From NCBI RefSeq assembly GCF_000204055.1, contig NW_006768826.1, positions 475,961-539,960 on the forward strand: 64,000 nucleotides of DNA. The letters run 5' to 3'. A program made the position numbers and the translations under genes. This document shows positions 10,524 to 21,807 of this stretch, piece by piece (positions within the stretch are counted from its first letter, which is position 1; every line of letters starts with the position of its first letter). The notes under the pieces are model-generated. The model was not told the origin of the DNA. It saw nothing but the letters and a program-made list of their open reading frames with translations, and did not search any database. The DNA comes from Melampsora larici-populina 98AG31. Lineage: Eukaryota > Basidiomycota > Pucciniomycetes > Pucciniales > Melampsoraceae.

Positions 10524-11670
10524 TATTTAGATTTCCTTACAATCTGCTTTTCTTTAGATTGTGGAATTCTTTTGATCACTCATCAGTCGTCTTCATACAC
10601 TACAAAAAATATAATGTTTTCTGGGCAGAAAACGCAAATATTGATATACAAAAATATTGGGCGGTCAGGAGGAGGGCAAAAAATACAAAAAAATATGGCT
10701 GTTGTTCCTGGTGTTGGGAGCTTCTATCTGAGTATTTTTTTGTATTTTTAGAGTGCATACTTTTGAACGTACTAACAAAAAACCGCATATTCATCAGATG
10801 TACACCTGTAACAGATGCTGAAATTTGGCTCCTCAGATTGGAGAGGACAATTTGAAATCTACAAATGCTCATAACTTTTGCAATTGGCAAGGAAAACACT
10901 CGATTATTGGTTCATTAGAAAGCTGAACTCTGTCTCCAGCTCTCTCATTAAGGTCATGGCGCTGTGTCCAGCTTTGAAAAGAATCTATGTGGCTTTGAAG
11001 AAGATATTTCAAAGTGACTATAGCTGACTTGTGAGAGACAATGAAGCCTTGAATCATTATTAAGACATTTAGAGAGAGACTGTGGCTTTCTAATGAGCCT
11101 AAAAGCGAGTCTTTTGAGCAAGAATTGCAAATTTTATGAGCATTTGTAGAATTCAGAATATCCTCTCCAATCTGAGGAACTGAATTTCAGCATCTGTTAC
11201 AGGTGTATATCTGATGAATATGGGGTTTTTTGTTAGTACATTCAACAATATGCACTCTAAAAATACACAAAAATGCTCATCTTGAAGCTCTGAACACCAG
11301 GAACAATATCCATATTTTTTTGTATTTTTTGCCCTCCTCCTGACCGCCCAATATTTTTGTATATCAATATTTGTGTCTTCTGCCCAGAAAACATTATATT
11401 CTTTGTAGTGATAGACTGTTTGCTGATCCTTGTTCTTATCAGGTGTTAGTTGTTGTTCTTCATTTTTAGTTCTCTCTTTGCAATATTGAACTCATATTTA
11501 GATTTCCTTACAATCTGCTTTTCTTTAGATTGTGGAATTCTTTTGATCACTCATCAGTCTTCTTCATAGACTGATTCCTGATCCTTGTTCTTATCAGGTA
11601 TTGTAGAATTCTTTCAATCACTCATCAGTCTTCTTCATAAACTGATTCCTAATCCTTGTTCTTATCAGAC
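10524..11670 (+). repeat. three partial copies of a ~75-100 bp direct repeat
   Basis: The block with TTTAGATTTCCTTACAATCT, TCACTCATCAGTC and GATCCTTGTTCTTATCAG occurs at 10524-10597 plus 11414-11443 (split by the foldback element), at 11495-11599, and in shortened form at 11600-11669. The uninterrupted copies show the empty target site of the foldback element. Confidence 0.7.
10598..11410. mobile_element. CACTA-ended foldback element, 813 bp, TSD ATA
   Basis: The termini CACTACAAA-GAATATAATG and its inverse are nearly identical over about 90 bp, and imperfect inverted arms reach about 270 bp inward. The element is flanked by ATA (10595-10597 and 11411-11413). The neighbouring repeat copy shows the unoccupied site CTTCATAGACTG, which confirms a 3-bp duplication. 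CACTA ends plus a 3-bp duplication point to the CMC/EnSpm superfamily. It has no coding capacity; short open frames on both strands are hairpin artefacts. The inner part shares CTCGATTATTGGTTCATT with the element at 30670. Confidence 0.85.
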
Positions 11671-13359
11671 AAAGAATCTTCCACACCTGAATCTCTTGCT
11701 ATCCATATTCAGCACAATCTATGCAGTCAACAGGTTGATTCTTACACCTGAAAAGATATTTAAAAAATTAAATGACAAACTTTGACAAAGATATTATGCC
11801 TTATACTTTTCTCATTTCTCATATCTCTATGATTTTCTCTTTCTATGTGTTTATTTTGGGAGTGTTCTTGGTCTGTTTGTAACATTGATCTATTGTAGAG
11901 GCTTGGTAGTGCAATATAGTAAAAAACCCACAAGAAATTGAGATACCTCCTTTGTTACAGTACACATACCTAGTTAGTTAGTGCAATATGTGAAATCAAA
12001 AGTACTTTAGAAAAATGTGTCAGTAAGGAGATAGGCGGCTGAGACAGATTATGCCCTTTTTGACACATTGAGTTTCTTGTTTTGTCTCTTGATAAACAGT
12101 CCTTGGTGTAAATAAAGGGGTAACAAAAAAAATTATTATGTATGCTCCAATTCCAATCTCCTCCATACCTGTTCTGGATCTCCTGCTACCGGGTGAGCCA
12201 TGATGGGTCATTTTCACCTTTTCTGGATGGTAATCTAACCCACCCAAAACCTGTATATTCAAAAACAAGTGGTCAACTTGGATCATGTATCAACTGAATG
12301 CTTGAGTTCAAGGAGAGCTACAAGGGAGCTCAAAGTTTGAGCACATCTAACGGGCCCATGCCATGCCCTTTTCTTTTGCCTTAAGAAGTGTTTTTTGCCA
12401 CTTCTCACACCAGAAGTCCATTTTTAGTGACAAGTGTCTTGCTCAAAGCCTTGCAAGGAGTGAGGGACTTGGTGAAGCTTAAAAAAAGTATCTCTTGGAC
12501 AAGCAAGTACTTGAGAGTGGGACTTACCCCATGTTCCAGAACAGTGCCACATGAGAGAGGCAGCCTTTGTAGGATAATTTCACTAATCACTATAGCTCAG
12601 TCACCTGTAGATAAATATCCTCGGGTAACAAGAATAGTCTTGTGCTGTCAAATCACCTACACATACTCATCAGGAATCTAAAACATATTGTCAGAGGATG
12701 GAGAAACTAAGAGTGGTACAACTTCTTGATCTGTGAGATATCTGGGTGGGCCTGTCAGGAGTTATTACAAAGATAAGTAGACTCCAAGCTTATCTGCATA
12801 GTCCTGCAACTATATTAGAATACTGACCTTAAACCATCAGAACCAAGAGATACAACAAAAAACCCTGGTTCATTTCCCATCTGCACCTGCAGCTCTCCCT
12901 GTAGTTAATAATGGACTACAGACTACCTTGGTGGCACAATAACAATTTCTGGGTGTTCCATCAATCCTTTGAAATTCCGGAAAGCTATGTAGGGGTGATA
13001 CGCCACTATGAAGGTAGTTGGATGCAAAAAATGTAGAGGAATCAAGCTGTTTGATGGGAACAGATCTGGTTTTATATTTTAAAGCTCTTTGCCTCAAACC
13101 TATGCATTCTGAACATGGTAATTGACGGGAGCATTTCAAGGTGCTATTACCTACAAACAATTGACTTCAGGTCACCATCATATTTTAAACTGCATAACTA
13201 AAGAGCTGGTCATCTCAACTCGGGCTCATTAGTCAGTAGCAATCCTTCATTGTTGGGATCAAGATGATAAAATGGTCTTCTACAATGACACCTAGACTAA
13301 CATCTCATATAATCCCATTACCCCTTCTCTCAGCTGAATCACCCCGCTTGTTATCCTCT
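11671..13359. other. unassigned sequence
   Basis: Only short open frames are present, none with recognisable domains or a consistent splice structure. The minus frames at 12405-12590 and 12870-13160 may be fragments of a decayed gene, but I cannot identify them. Confidence 0.3.
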
Positions 13360-16300
13360 TCATTTTATACCAGTATATTTCAATGGTCTTACCCTGTTTG
13401 TTGAAACCATCAAAGTTTTGACGTTTAACCGATGAGCCCCTGACCGAGTCAAATATTTGATCCAATGATCTCGATGTTGACGCATAAAGTCTAATGCATA
13501 TGTAGTTGCCACGCTTTCACGTCTTTTTTCATATAATCTATGACGTAACCAAAAGACTGTACGGTCGTATACAGTCGAAAGATCCTTGAATGGTTCCGAA
13601 AATACTCTATCTGTAGTTGGTCTTGGTACTTTGTTATTCTTGATAGGTAAGTAGTCAAAATGAGTTTCTGGAAGTCCTTTTAATTTTTCCTTGAGCCAGA
13701 TGTAACCATCACGAACATCGTCCTCCATGTTTGTATATAAACCATTGGAAAAAACCACTTCAGAACATATGGCCAGGACCTCTAAGTAATTATCCAGAAG
13801 TTTGTTCATGTTTTCTTGTAGATATTCAGTATGACCAGGAATTTCACGCTCTATGTCGAATGATTTCAAAAATGCTTGGATCTTAGGTTCATAACTATCA
13901 ATTAATTTCCTAGGTGAAATTGATGGATGATTGGCATTGAATATAAATTTCTGAGCAAGCTCTGAATCAAATCGCTTCAACATTTTCTGCTTCTTCACCT
14001 TTTCGAGACGCCAAATGGACCCGTAATACTTTTCTATAGCTTTGAGGTTCGATCTTTGAAATACAATAGCAGGTTTAGGTCGTCTACGACGAGGTTTTGG
14101 GAGTTTTGGAATATCATTTGTTTTGGAGTCGAGTGCAGGAGTTTTAGAGGGTTTGGATCGTAACCGTGAGGGCTTCTGATTCGGGAGTGTCGATGACGTC
14201 AAGGTGTCAATCTCGGCAGCTTTGGATGGGCGACGCCTTTTTACTTGACTGATGAGCCCTTCCTTGTCATCAAATGAGGAAGGATTCTGACGAGTTTCTT
14301 GTTTCAAAGATGGATATGTGACTTCGATTGTCTGAAACGGACGCTTGAGCTGCCCTGATCTAAACAATGACACGTCTGCCTTTTTCAGGGATTCTTCATA
14401 CAAACGAGTAGCCGGTGATGACATTAAGAACCAGAGGAGGGGGTTCGATGTACTTGGAGGACCTCCGAAGGCACTGCAGACCGATCAAGGATTAGAAAAA
14501 AGTCCATTCCTAACGGATCTGATCATAAATACTAACACGCTTGAAGGCAACTCTGACGCCTGCCTGGCCTCTGGAATAGGTAATATAGAATGTGTGATTG
14601 GAGGCGTGCTGTGGGTGAAATGGCTGGAAGTGTCCTTGAAAGCTTCAAGAGGCCGTTCTCCGTTTGAAATAGAAGAAATGACCTGGGGAACAGAGGGTCG
14701 CGAGGAAGCCACTTGTGAGATTGGTTGGTCAAGGGTTTGAGATCCAAAAGGTGCATCAAAGTTGTCATCTTCATCAAGCATACGAGCCAGATTACTATCC
14801 AGAAAATCAATCGGATGCTCGGTAGGAATACTATGGCCTGATGGCGATTGTGAGATCTGGGTGTGCGGTGCATAGGAAAGGCCCAGAGGATCATGAGTAT
14901 ATCCATTGTGCACTTTCGAGTGACCTCTGAGCCCTGTGACGCTTAGACCAATCAAGGATTAGAAAAAGATTTCTCTTCCAAATCAAACCCAGTCAGGAAC
15001 ACTCACAGGTTTCAGACAACTCTGACGCTGGCCTTGCATCTGAGATAGCCGATTTGGGCTGTGCGCTGTGAGTTGTGTCGTGAGCGACATGATCGAGATT
15101 CTCCCTAAAGGTATCAAGAGGCCACCTTCCGCTTGAGACAGAAGAACTTGTTTGAGGAACAGGGGGTTGCCATAAAGCGTCGCGTGAGATTTCTGTGGGC
15201 TCATTGTTCAAGGTTTGAGAGAAAAGAGATGTATCAAAGTTGTCATCTTCATCAAGCATACGAGCAAGATTACTATCCAGAAAATCGATCGGATGCTCGG
15301 TAGGAATACTGTGGCCTGATGGCGATGGCGAGATCTGAACGTGCGGTGCATAGGAAAAGCCCGGAGAATGTTGCGGGTACTCATTGTGGACTTCTGAGTC
15401 ACCTTTGAAGCTTGTGAAGCCATTGTAGGGACGTGTTGAATGGAAGGCATCATGGTGTCGAGCTCCACCATCGCCTGCGCTGGGCAGATCGAGCCCCGAA
15501 GTGCTGTCTAAGATTGGCGGTGGTGGGTTGTTAGAGGTGTGAACGTCGTGAGATGTTTGAATTCTGTGATTTTGCTCAAGGATATGAGCAAACTCATTCT
15601 CTGAAGATCTAGTCAAATGCTCGGCAGGAATGTGGTGTCCTGATACTGATTGTGAGAGCTGGATGTGAGGTGCAGTCCAGACGGCCAGAGGGTCATGAGA
15701 GTCGATATTGTGCACTCCCGAGTGACGCCTGAGACTCTGACTACTTGAATGGAAGCCATCATTGTGCAGAGCTCCATCGAAGTCGTCTGCACTGAGCAGG
15801 TCGAGCCATGACTGTGGCTGTGCCTTGATTCCTGGAAGCTGATTTAAGTGGTTGTAGTCCTTAGGGCGTTCGAGCCGGTCTTCAAGGTATGTCTGTTCTC
15901 CAAGGTGTTCTATATAGGCGTCCGAGGGATGTGCGTTGAAGAGCTGCGTGTCCAGCCAAGAAGGTTCTGTCTGTGGATATGAATGCCCTACATTCGACCG
16001 ATATATTCCTTCCGGTCGGGAAACTTCTTGCTGATGAAGTGCTGTATTGTCAGGTCCTGTAAAGCGAGGCCATGAGTCTGTATAGCGTTCCGTGGTTGGA
16101 ACAGGGTGATCCATGGTCTTGGATAAATCCCAAATGCCCGTAGCGGTCAGTGAAATAGGCCAATTGGACATCAAGATCATAATTCGTAATGACTTCATCT
16201 TGGATAGATCCACGGTCGAGTCGCTTGATGCCTGATCCGGAGTGTTTGTTGGTCGTGACTTTGGAGAGCATCGAAGTCCCCCCTCCGAGGCAAGATGGAA

Positions 16301-16372
16301 GTCGTAAAAAACATCGTGCCAACCCCTGGTAGCAAGCAAGTTTGTTTCAGAAAGCCAAATCAGATATGACAC
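13360..16372 (-). CDS. 958-aa repeat-containing protein of unknown function, three exons
   Basis: The exons are 16372-15007, 14933-14537 and 14473-13360. The phases (1 and 2) match exactly and join into one frame of 959 codons. Introns are 73 bp (GTGAGT...CACAG) and 63 bp (GTTAGT...CTGCAG), both with CTAAT-type branch sites. Residues 1-588 are Ser/Pro/His/Asp-rich and hold diverged repeats around SPSGHSIPTEHPIDFLDSN and LARMLDEDDNFD; the last repeat unit is exon 2 itself. The C-terminal 354 residues have basic clusters (VKRRRPSK near 666, PKPRRRRPKP near 714) and an alpha-helical region. The start is uncertain: Met59 (16198) precedes a short hydrophobic stretch that could be a signal peptide, while the basic clusters suggest a nucleus. 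I do not recognise the family; a lineage-specific protein is likely. Confidence 0.7.
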
Positions 16373-17096
16373 TTGAAGCTACAAATATATACCCAAGTGA
16401 GACTGAATCAACACACCATCATAACGACACAGAACTTTGAAACATTACACCTATATGGAAGTTGAACGATGGACTTCATAAAATTGATCGACCTATAACT
16501 CAGAAGGGAAGCTCAAGAAAAGCAGATAACCATAAACAGCTTCACCCAAAAGATCATTTGAATCGATCCATACCCATCACGGAAGTAGATTAAAGGACTA
16601 TCACCAATGATTTGAGCCTACATCCATCTTCTTCTTTTGATTTCGTCTCCTAACTCAGCTTGTGAGTCCCTCTCGGCGAGCTACTTCCCATCTCGCGCTG
16701 AGAGGAACTCGGGTCAGTTGGCTTCATCTCTACCCTTGCGCATATGTCAGACAAATCAATCACTTCAAATATGACAAAATCAATCATATCAACCCATTAG
16801 GATGAAGATGATGGTTAGATTAACCAAAAGTACAGATTCCACTTCTCAAGAAAAAGTTGAAGGAAATCTTGAAATTTCAACATTGAAAAAAACGCTCTCG
16901 TTCTAATCATCGATTTCAAAAATGAATCGACCTTAAACTTGAACATTTTGAAGTTGTGAAGTTGTGCGGATTGGTGTGATAAGGATTATCAAAGTGAACT
17001 TGATTTCTTGACAAAAAGAAGCATGTGATGGGATGATTATAATGATGAGCAGAATACCCAGTCTCACTGTTCCACAGGACGATATGACATCGTTTA
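16373..17096. other. 5' flank of the 958-aa protein gene
   Basis: No coding region is supported. The stretch is AT-rich and presumably includes that gene's promoter. Confidence 0.35.
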
Positions 17097-17185
17097 CAGT
17101 CAAACCGGAAAAGCTTGCCACCAATTCCCCGCCAATTTGCTCGAGTTTTGCGGGCAAAATTGGTCAAGCTTTTCCGGTTTGACTG
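17097..17185. mobile_element. 89-bp pogo/Tc1-mariner-like MITE with TA target duplication
   Basis: Perfect terminal inverted repeats of 21 bp start CAGTCAAACCGGAAAAGCTT and are flanked on both sides by TA (17095-17096 and 17186-17187). The arms make up almost half of the element; the 47-bp centre is GC-richer than its surroundings. CAGT ends with a TA duplication are typical of pogo/Fot1-type Tc1-mariner elements. It is far too short to encode anything. Confidence 0.85.
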
Positions 17186-20100
17186 TACCTGATTCAAAAA
17201 ATATATAAGACGTCATTGAAGACTGAGATCAGTGAAGTGAAAAGGTTTTTGGATGGAGAAGTCAGGTCAAGTCTCAATTGAACACAGCTTGACACATGAT
17301 TGTAAGCTTGGGAGTTGCTACGTCGTGTATTGACATACGGGAATGTTTCGGGAAAAGGTTTTCGGATAACGGTAGACGGGTACGCAAGAGTTACCATTGC
17401 TTAGCTTGCCTGCAATCCTGCAGAACGAGGTACTAGTTTCTCTCATCTCGTAAGGAATGGGAATCTAGGATGGCTAGTAAAGACATGTTCCCTTCATTTC
17501 CTTTCGACGACTATCACGTCTATTATCCTGAAAAGTTTTCAAACAAATTATTTTTATCTACAAATTTTTGATTAGAATCCCTTATGTTACTTTCAGTTTT
17601 TGATTATGCTTGAAGAGTCTTTTCTCGCTGCAAAGAAGTTTAAAGATATTGATAAGATCCTTGAGAATTATGATAATTGGAGGGGGGTAAGTCTGGTCTC
17701 CTCCATGGCCAAGCTTAGGCCGTTGTGCTATTGAATTGGCCAAAAGATCTTGCAGACCAGTCTTTCAAACAACAAATAATCTCCCAGTCAGTCTGGAACC
17801 TTTGGCGGATCCCGTCATTGTCCTGGGTGATAATCAAAGACCCTCTGGGGATCCAGTTAGTTGTACCACTCAAGGGTTTCACCAATTGTTCCGTTCCATC
17901 TCCCTCTGCTGTTGATACTTTAGGAAATGTCAACTTATCTATGTTTCCCGCGGGAACCTCTGGGGGAGCCATCAATTACAACCTTCCCCACCTTTGCAAG
18001 GAAGGGTTTTGCTGGCAGCCTGTCCTCATTGTTTGACTCAAAAACCTGCTACTGAACTCTCTTTATAACATTGAATTCAATTTTTGAAAATCCCTTGTCA
18101 GGTCTTGTCTCCTTGACCTTTACTGTGTCAAGTGCCTCAACTCAGGACTTTTACAAGGGTTGATAAGGGAAAACAGAAGAGCTCTGTTGTAAGGACGATG
18201 TATGTCCTCACTGAAGGAAGGGAAGGATAGAAGGTAATTGAAGTTATGATCTCACTTCTGGGGCGCTTTGGGACGTTTGACACCACCAAAGTGGCGGAGA
18301 GCTTTCTAGAACCAAAGTGAAAGTTTTATTTACAAACTGACTCCAAAGGAGACAATGGCAAAGATCAGTCAAAGATCCTTTTAAGAAGAAAGAGAATAAA
18401 TGAAAGAGGAACATGTTATGACAATGTACCTGACTCCAAATGAGACAATGGCAAAGATCAGTCAAAGATCCTTAAAGAGTCAGAACAAGGTCACAATTGA
18501 GAAGATGAAATATGGTAATGTTAAGTGTTTACACTACTCCAGATTGCAAATTTATCGCTGAGTTTAGAAAATTAAAAAGACATAGAAAATTATACACAAG
18601 GCAGAAGGGGTCCAAAAAATATGCAAAAAGGGGTTGCATTCCCCTATGTGTGCCCATCATTTTGCATCTTTTACATATTTTTATGGCAGCAGTGTATAAC
18701 AGGTCAGAAACTGGCAGTCATGGAGGCATTAACCTTGTGAAACCAATAAAATTGTCAATTTTGTGTCAACATCTGGAATGTCTGCCCATTCTGAAAGCTA
18801 GATGTTTGATTTACCAGATACACATTAGAATGTGTGTGTGTGTCCAAAAATGAAAAAGGCACAGCAATCACTGTCCCCAACAGCAAAGCTATCAAAGCTT
18901 ATAAATCTGTTCCACAAGGGTTTTAGCATCCAAATGGAAACTGTAGATCCAGTATGTGGCTTTCATAATGTGCAACTACTAAACTGATCAAAAGAAAATT
19001 GCTGTATTTGTGATTGTTGAAAAGTTTATGCCCAAGCCTGGGTAGTTTTGGACAAAATTTGAGTTCCGGACCAAATACACCCCAAAATCATTCTTGGGAG
19101 TTGGTATGGGTATTGACGTATGGGAATGAGTCAAAAAGGCAATCAGGTAGTGAAAACACGCGGGGTGGAACCTTGACGTCTCATCCTCTCTGGCGGAGAT
19201 ACTTCCATCTCACATGCCAGCAGAAGATTGACGTCAAGATGCAAAGAGTGTCAATAAATTATTTCCCTATAATTCCTGTCCTCTGTTGGAAGCTCGTTTG
19301 TCCCACATAATTTTTTTTTCAAAAATTTATTACTCCACACGTTTTTCCTCTCTCTATAGCCTTTTTCTTCAGTGTCATTAAAACAAAAATTCTCTAATTT
19401 TTTGTTGGCCTCCCACTTGCCCAGGCTAATTATTTGAATCAAAGAAGCTGTCTCTTTTTCTCTACTACATCAATTCAGATTGTTCTCTTTCAAATCCTTT
19501 GACAAAACTTGTTAGTTTGTACCTAAAAATGATTCCACCCACTGAACTCTTATGTGTTTCAGTCTTGTCAGGTTTCAAAAAACGAGTTTTCTCTGTGTTT
19601 TCTTTTCTCAGTCTTACACAGGTTCCGTTCTCTCATGCACGCTAATAAGACTCATTTGCCTCACGGCAGTCAAGCGTAAACCAGCGGTTGAACTGCCAGA
19701 TGTAATGATGCTTCCATCATTACAAGCATAACACATCAACTATAAACATACACCACGAATTATAACTTAGACACGTAACCTTTAGACCTAACAATTATTC
19801 TACATATTACCTCTCATGTGAAAATTCTCGTTGTACTGGCTCCTTAGGGAATTGAGAGTGATCTCAGATTCATGTCCTTTGGAGTCAGGTGAGTTCTATT
19901 ACATTATTTCTCTTTTATATAATTCTCTTTCTTTTCTCATTCATGTATATTCCTTAGGGAATTGAGACTGATCTCAGATTCATGTCCTTTGGAGTCAGGC
20001 AATATAATAAATCAGTACTTGGGTTCTAGAAAAGCAAGTCCACTACGTGGCAAATCTGAACCTGTTCCCTCTTTGAGATTTTCCTTCAAGTGAGGACTAA

Positions 20101-20415
20101 AAGTCCTTTACACCAGAGCCCAGACCCATTCCTCTATGGAACATCTTCCAAACTCAAGGTAAAAATATGAAAAAATATGCAAAATGATGGGAAATCACAG
20201 ACTGATTCGACCAGAACTTTTTCAAATCTTTCCCACCTCTCATGCATTGCTGAGAATTTTCTACATCTTGACTTTTCTAAATTCCATGGTATATTATTGA
20301 TTTGGTGTAGTGTTAAGTTCTAAGGTGTTGAGTATAGTATCAGCCTTCTTTTAATTTTGAGTGACAGGATACATTACATCTGTTCCTCTTTCTACCTCCT
20401 CTTAAACAGAGTCCT
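17186..20415. other. unassigned sequence with two short direct duplications
   Basis: No gene can be supported. A roughly 42-bp unit (GAGACAATGGCAAAGATCAG and on) occurs at 18352 and 18443. A roughly 45-bp unit (CCTTAGGGAATTGAGA, then CAGATTCATGTCCTTTGGAG) occurs at 19849 and 19952. The plus-strand frame at 17725-18036 has no recognisable domain. The second duplication could belong to an LTR, but no partner was found. Confidence 0.35.
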
Positions 20416-21094
20416 TTCTTCCTTTGGTATCAGCACCAGCTGTCTCTGCAGCTCCAGATATTTTGGCCGCACCAGCTGTTTCTGGAAACCCAGCAACCAC
20501 TGATCCTAGCAACACTGCCACAAATACGATACTGGTATCGTATCGACGATACTCAGTAAAGTAACAGGTCTACAATACTAGAGAAACTGAGCCTCAGTAA
20601 CGTAGTTGTACCCACAATACAATGCTCAGTAAAGTATCGCAATGGCAATACTGTGCCGCCCAATACCTAGTACCGTATCTTGTCACGATACCGATCAGAT
20701 ACTGATACTGTATTGTAGTATTGCACTCCCAGACACAAAATCAATAGAGATTTTGTACTCGATACTTCCTTGGGCCCATTCCAGTATTGTACTCGGGGGG
20801 CAATACGATACTAAGTAAAGTAACGCCATACACGATACTGCCAGGAGGATTGGGCAGTACCGTATTGTGGCTGCAATACTGATACTGACAATACGATACC
20901 CAAAAAAAAACTACAATACCGCTACAATACCAATACTGGTAAAGTAATTGTGGCAGCGTTGATCCTAGTATCTTGGGTGAAGTTGTTTCTGCCACATACT
21001 GGTGTGAGTGTGAACACCTTACCATGGAGGTCTTTTCTGTTGAGATACTACCAGCGTATTCCTTTGACTTGAGTTTCAGACGTCGAGAAAGGTC
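20416..21094 (+). pseudogene. open frame of unknown identity interrupted by a 451-bp element
   Basis: The upstream part (after a possible ACAG acceptor near 20411) reads an Ala/Pro/Ser-rich segment containing LAAPAVSGNPATTDPS. The downstream part resumes in the same frame at the second GATCCTAG and runs through VVSATYWCECEHL and VEILPAYSFDLSF to TGA at about 21108. Removing the element and one 8-bp repeat leaves an uninterrupted frame. I do not recognise the product; it may be a retroelement or gene fragment. Confidence 0.35.
20510..20960. mobile_element. 451-bp non-autonomous element of degenerate short repeats, 8-bp direct repeats
   Basis: The ends are imperfect inverted repeats (CAACACTGCCACAAATAC against AACGCTGCCACAATTAC), flanked by GATCCTAG at 20502-20509 and 20961-20968. 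The body is a degenerate array of GATACT, CAATAC and CAGTAAAGTA words. An 8-bp duplication would fit hAT, but the termini do not look like standard hAT ends, so the class is left open. Confidence 0.6.
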
Positions 21095-21130
21095 TTTCAA
21101 TGATCTGTGAAAGTTCTCTTTTTCAATCAC

Positions 21131-21807
21131 TTCAACATTTTGATTTAAAACATATCACGATTAAATTAACACAACTGGAAGCAAATCTTATTGATCACCG
21201 GCACATTTAATCTTACATAATGCACCTAGAAAATCACTTATTAAACCCTCAAATGAAATCATGACCAAACCTTCAACATCTTAACAACGGTAATCAAACT
21301 TGAAAAAATCAATTTGCCCAAATCCTGTGCAGAATATGAGCACACAGATCTTGCAAGTTGGGCTCAAATAGTGTTTGCACCAGTTGGAACTCAATACCAG
21401 GGCTTGTCAAAAAAATAACTTGCAAACTTGATCCAAGAAATCTTGCACAATTCCTTACACATCATTAATTAAAATGAAAACTTTAAATCATCATGAAATC
21501 AAAAACCTCAACAACTCTTCCAACCCAATTGTTTTGATCATCATTTCTGTATACATAGATATTTTTCTACTTTATAATCCTTTGTTTGAAAATCCAAACC
21601 AAAAAAAAGTATTTTCTAATTCGATTGGGTTCCTCTTTTAAAAGTTAACTTTCTCAACTAAATCTTTATCAAAAAAATCTTATAAACTAAAAAAACCAAA
21701 TGAAAACCCGTCTCTCCAATGACCCAAAGTTTTAATATATGAAATCCAAACTTTTGATATATATGTATATATAAAACTTTTTATGTTTTTATTTTTTAGT
21801 TTAAACA
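21131..21807. other. AT-rich downstream flank of the eIF2 gamma gene
   Basis: No coding region or RNA gene is seen. It presumably holds the 3' untranslated region and polyadenylation site of the minus-strand eIF2 gamma gene. Confidence 0.4.

Noticed and set aside
10559..10899. Facing open frames of about 98 codons on both strands
   Set aside because: They lie in the arms and interior of the foldback element and have no recognisable content.
14345..14740. 131-codon plus-strand frame over the 958-aa gene
   Set aside because: It lies antisense to exons and an intron that join in phase with repeated, conserved-looking modules.
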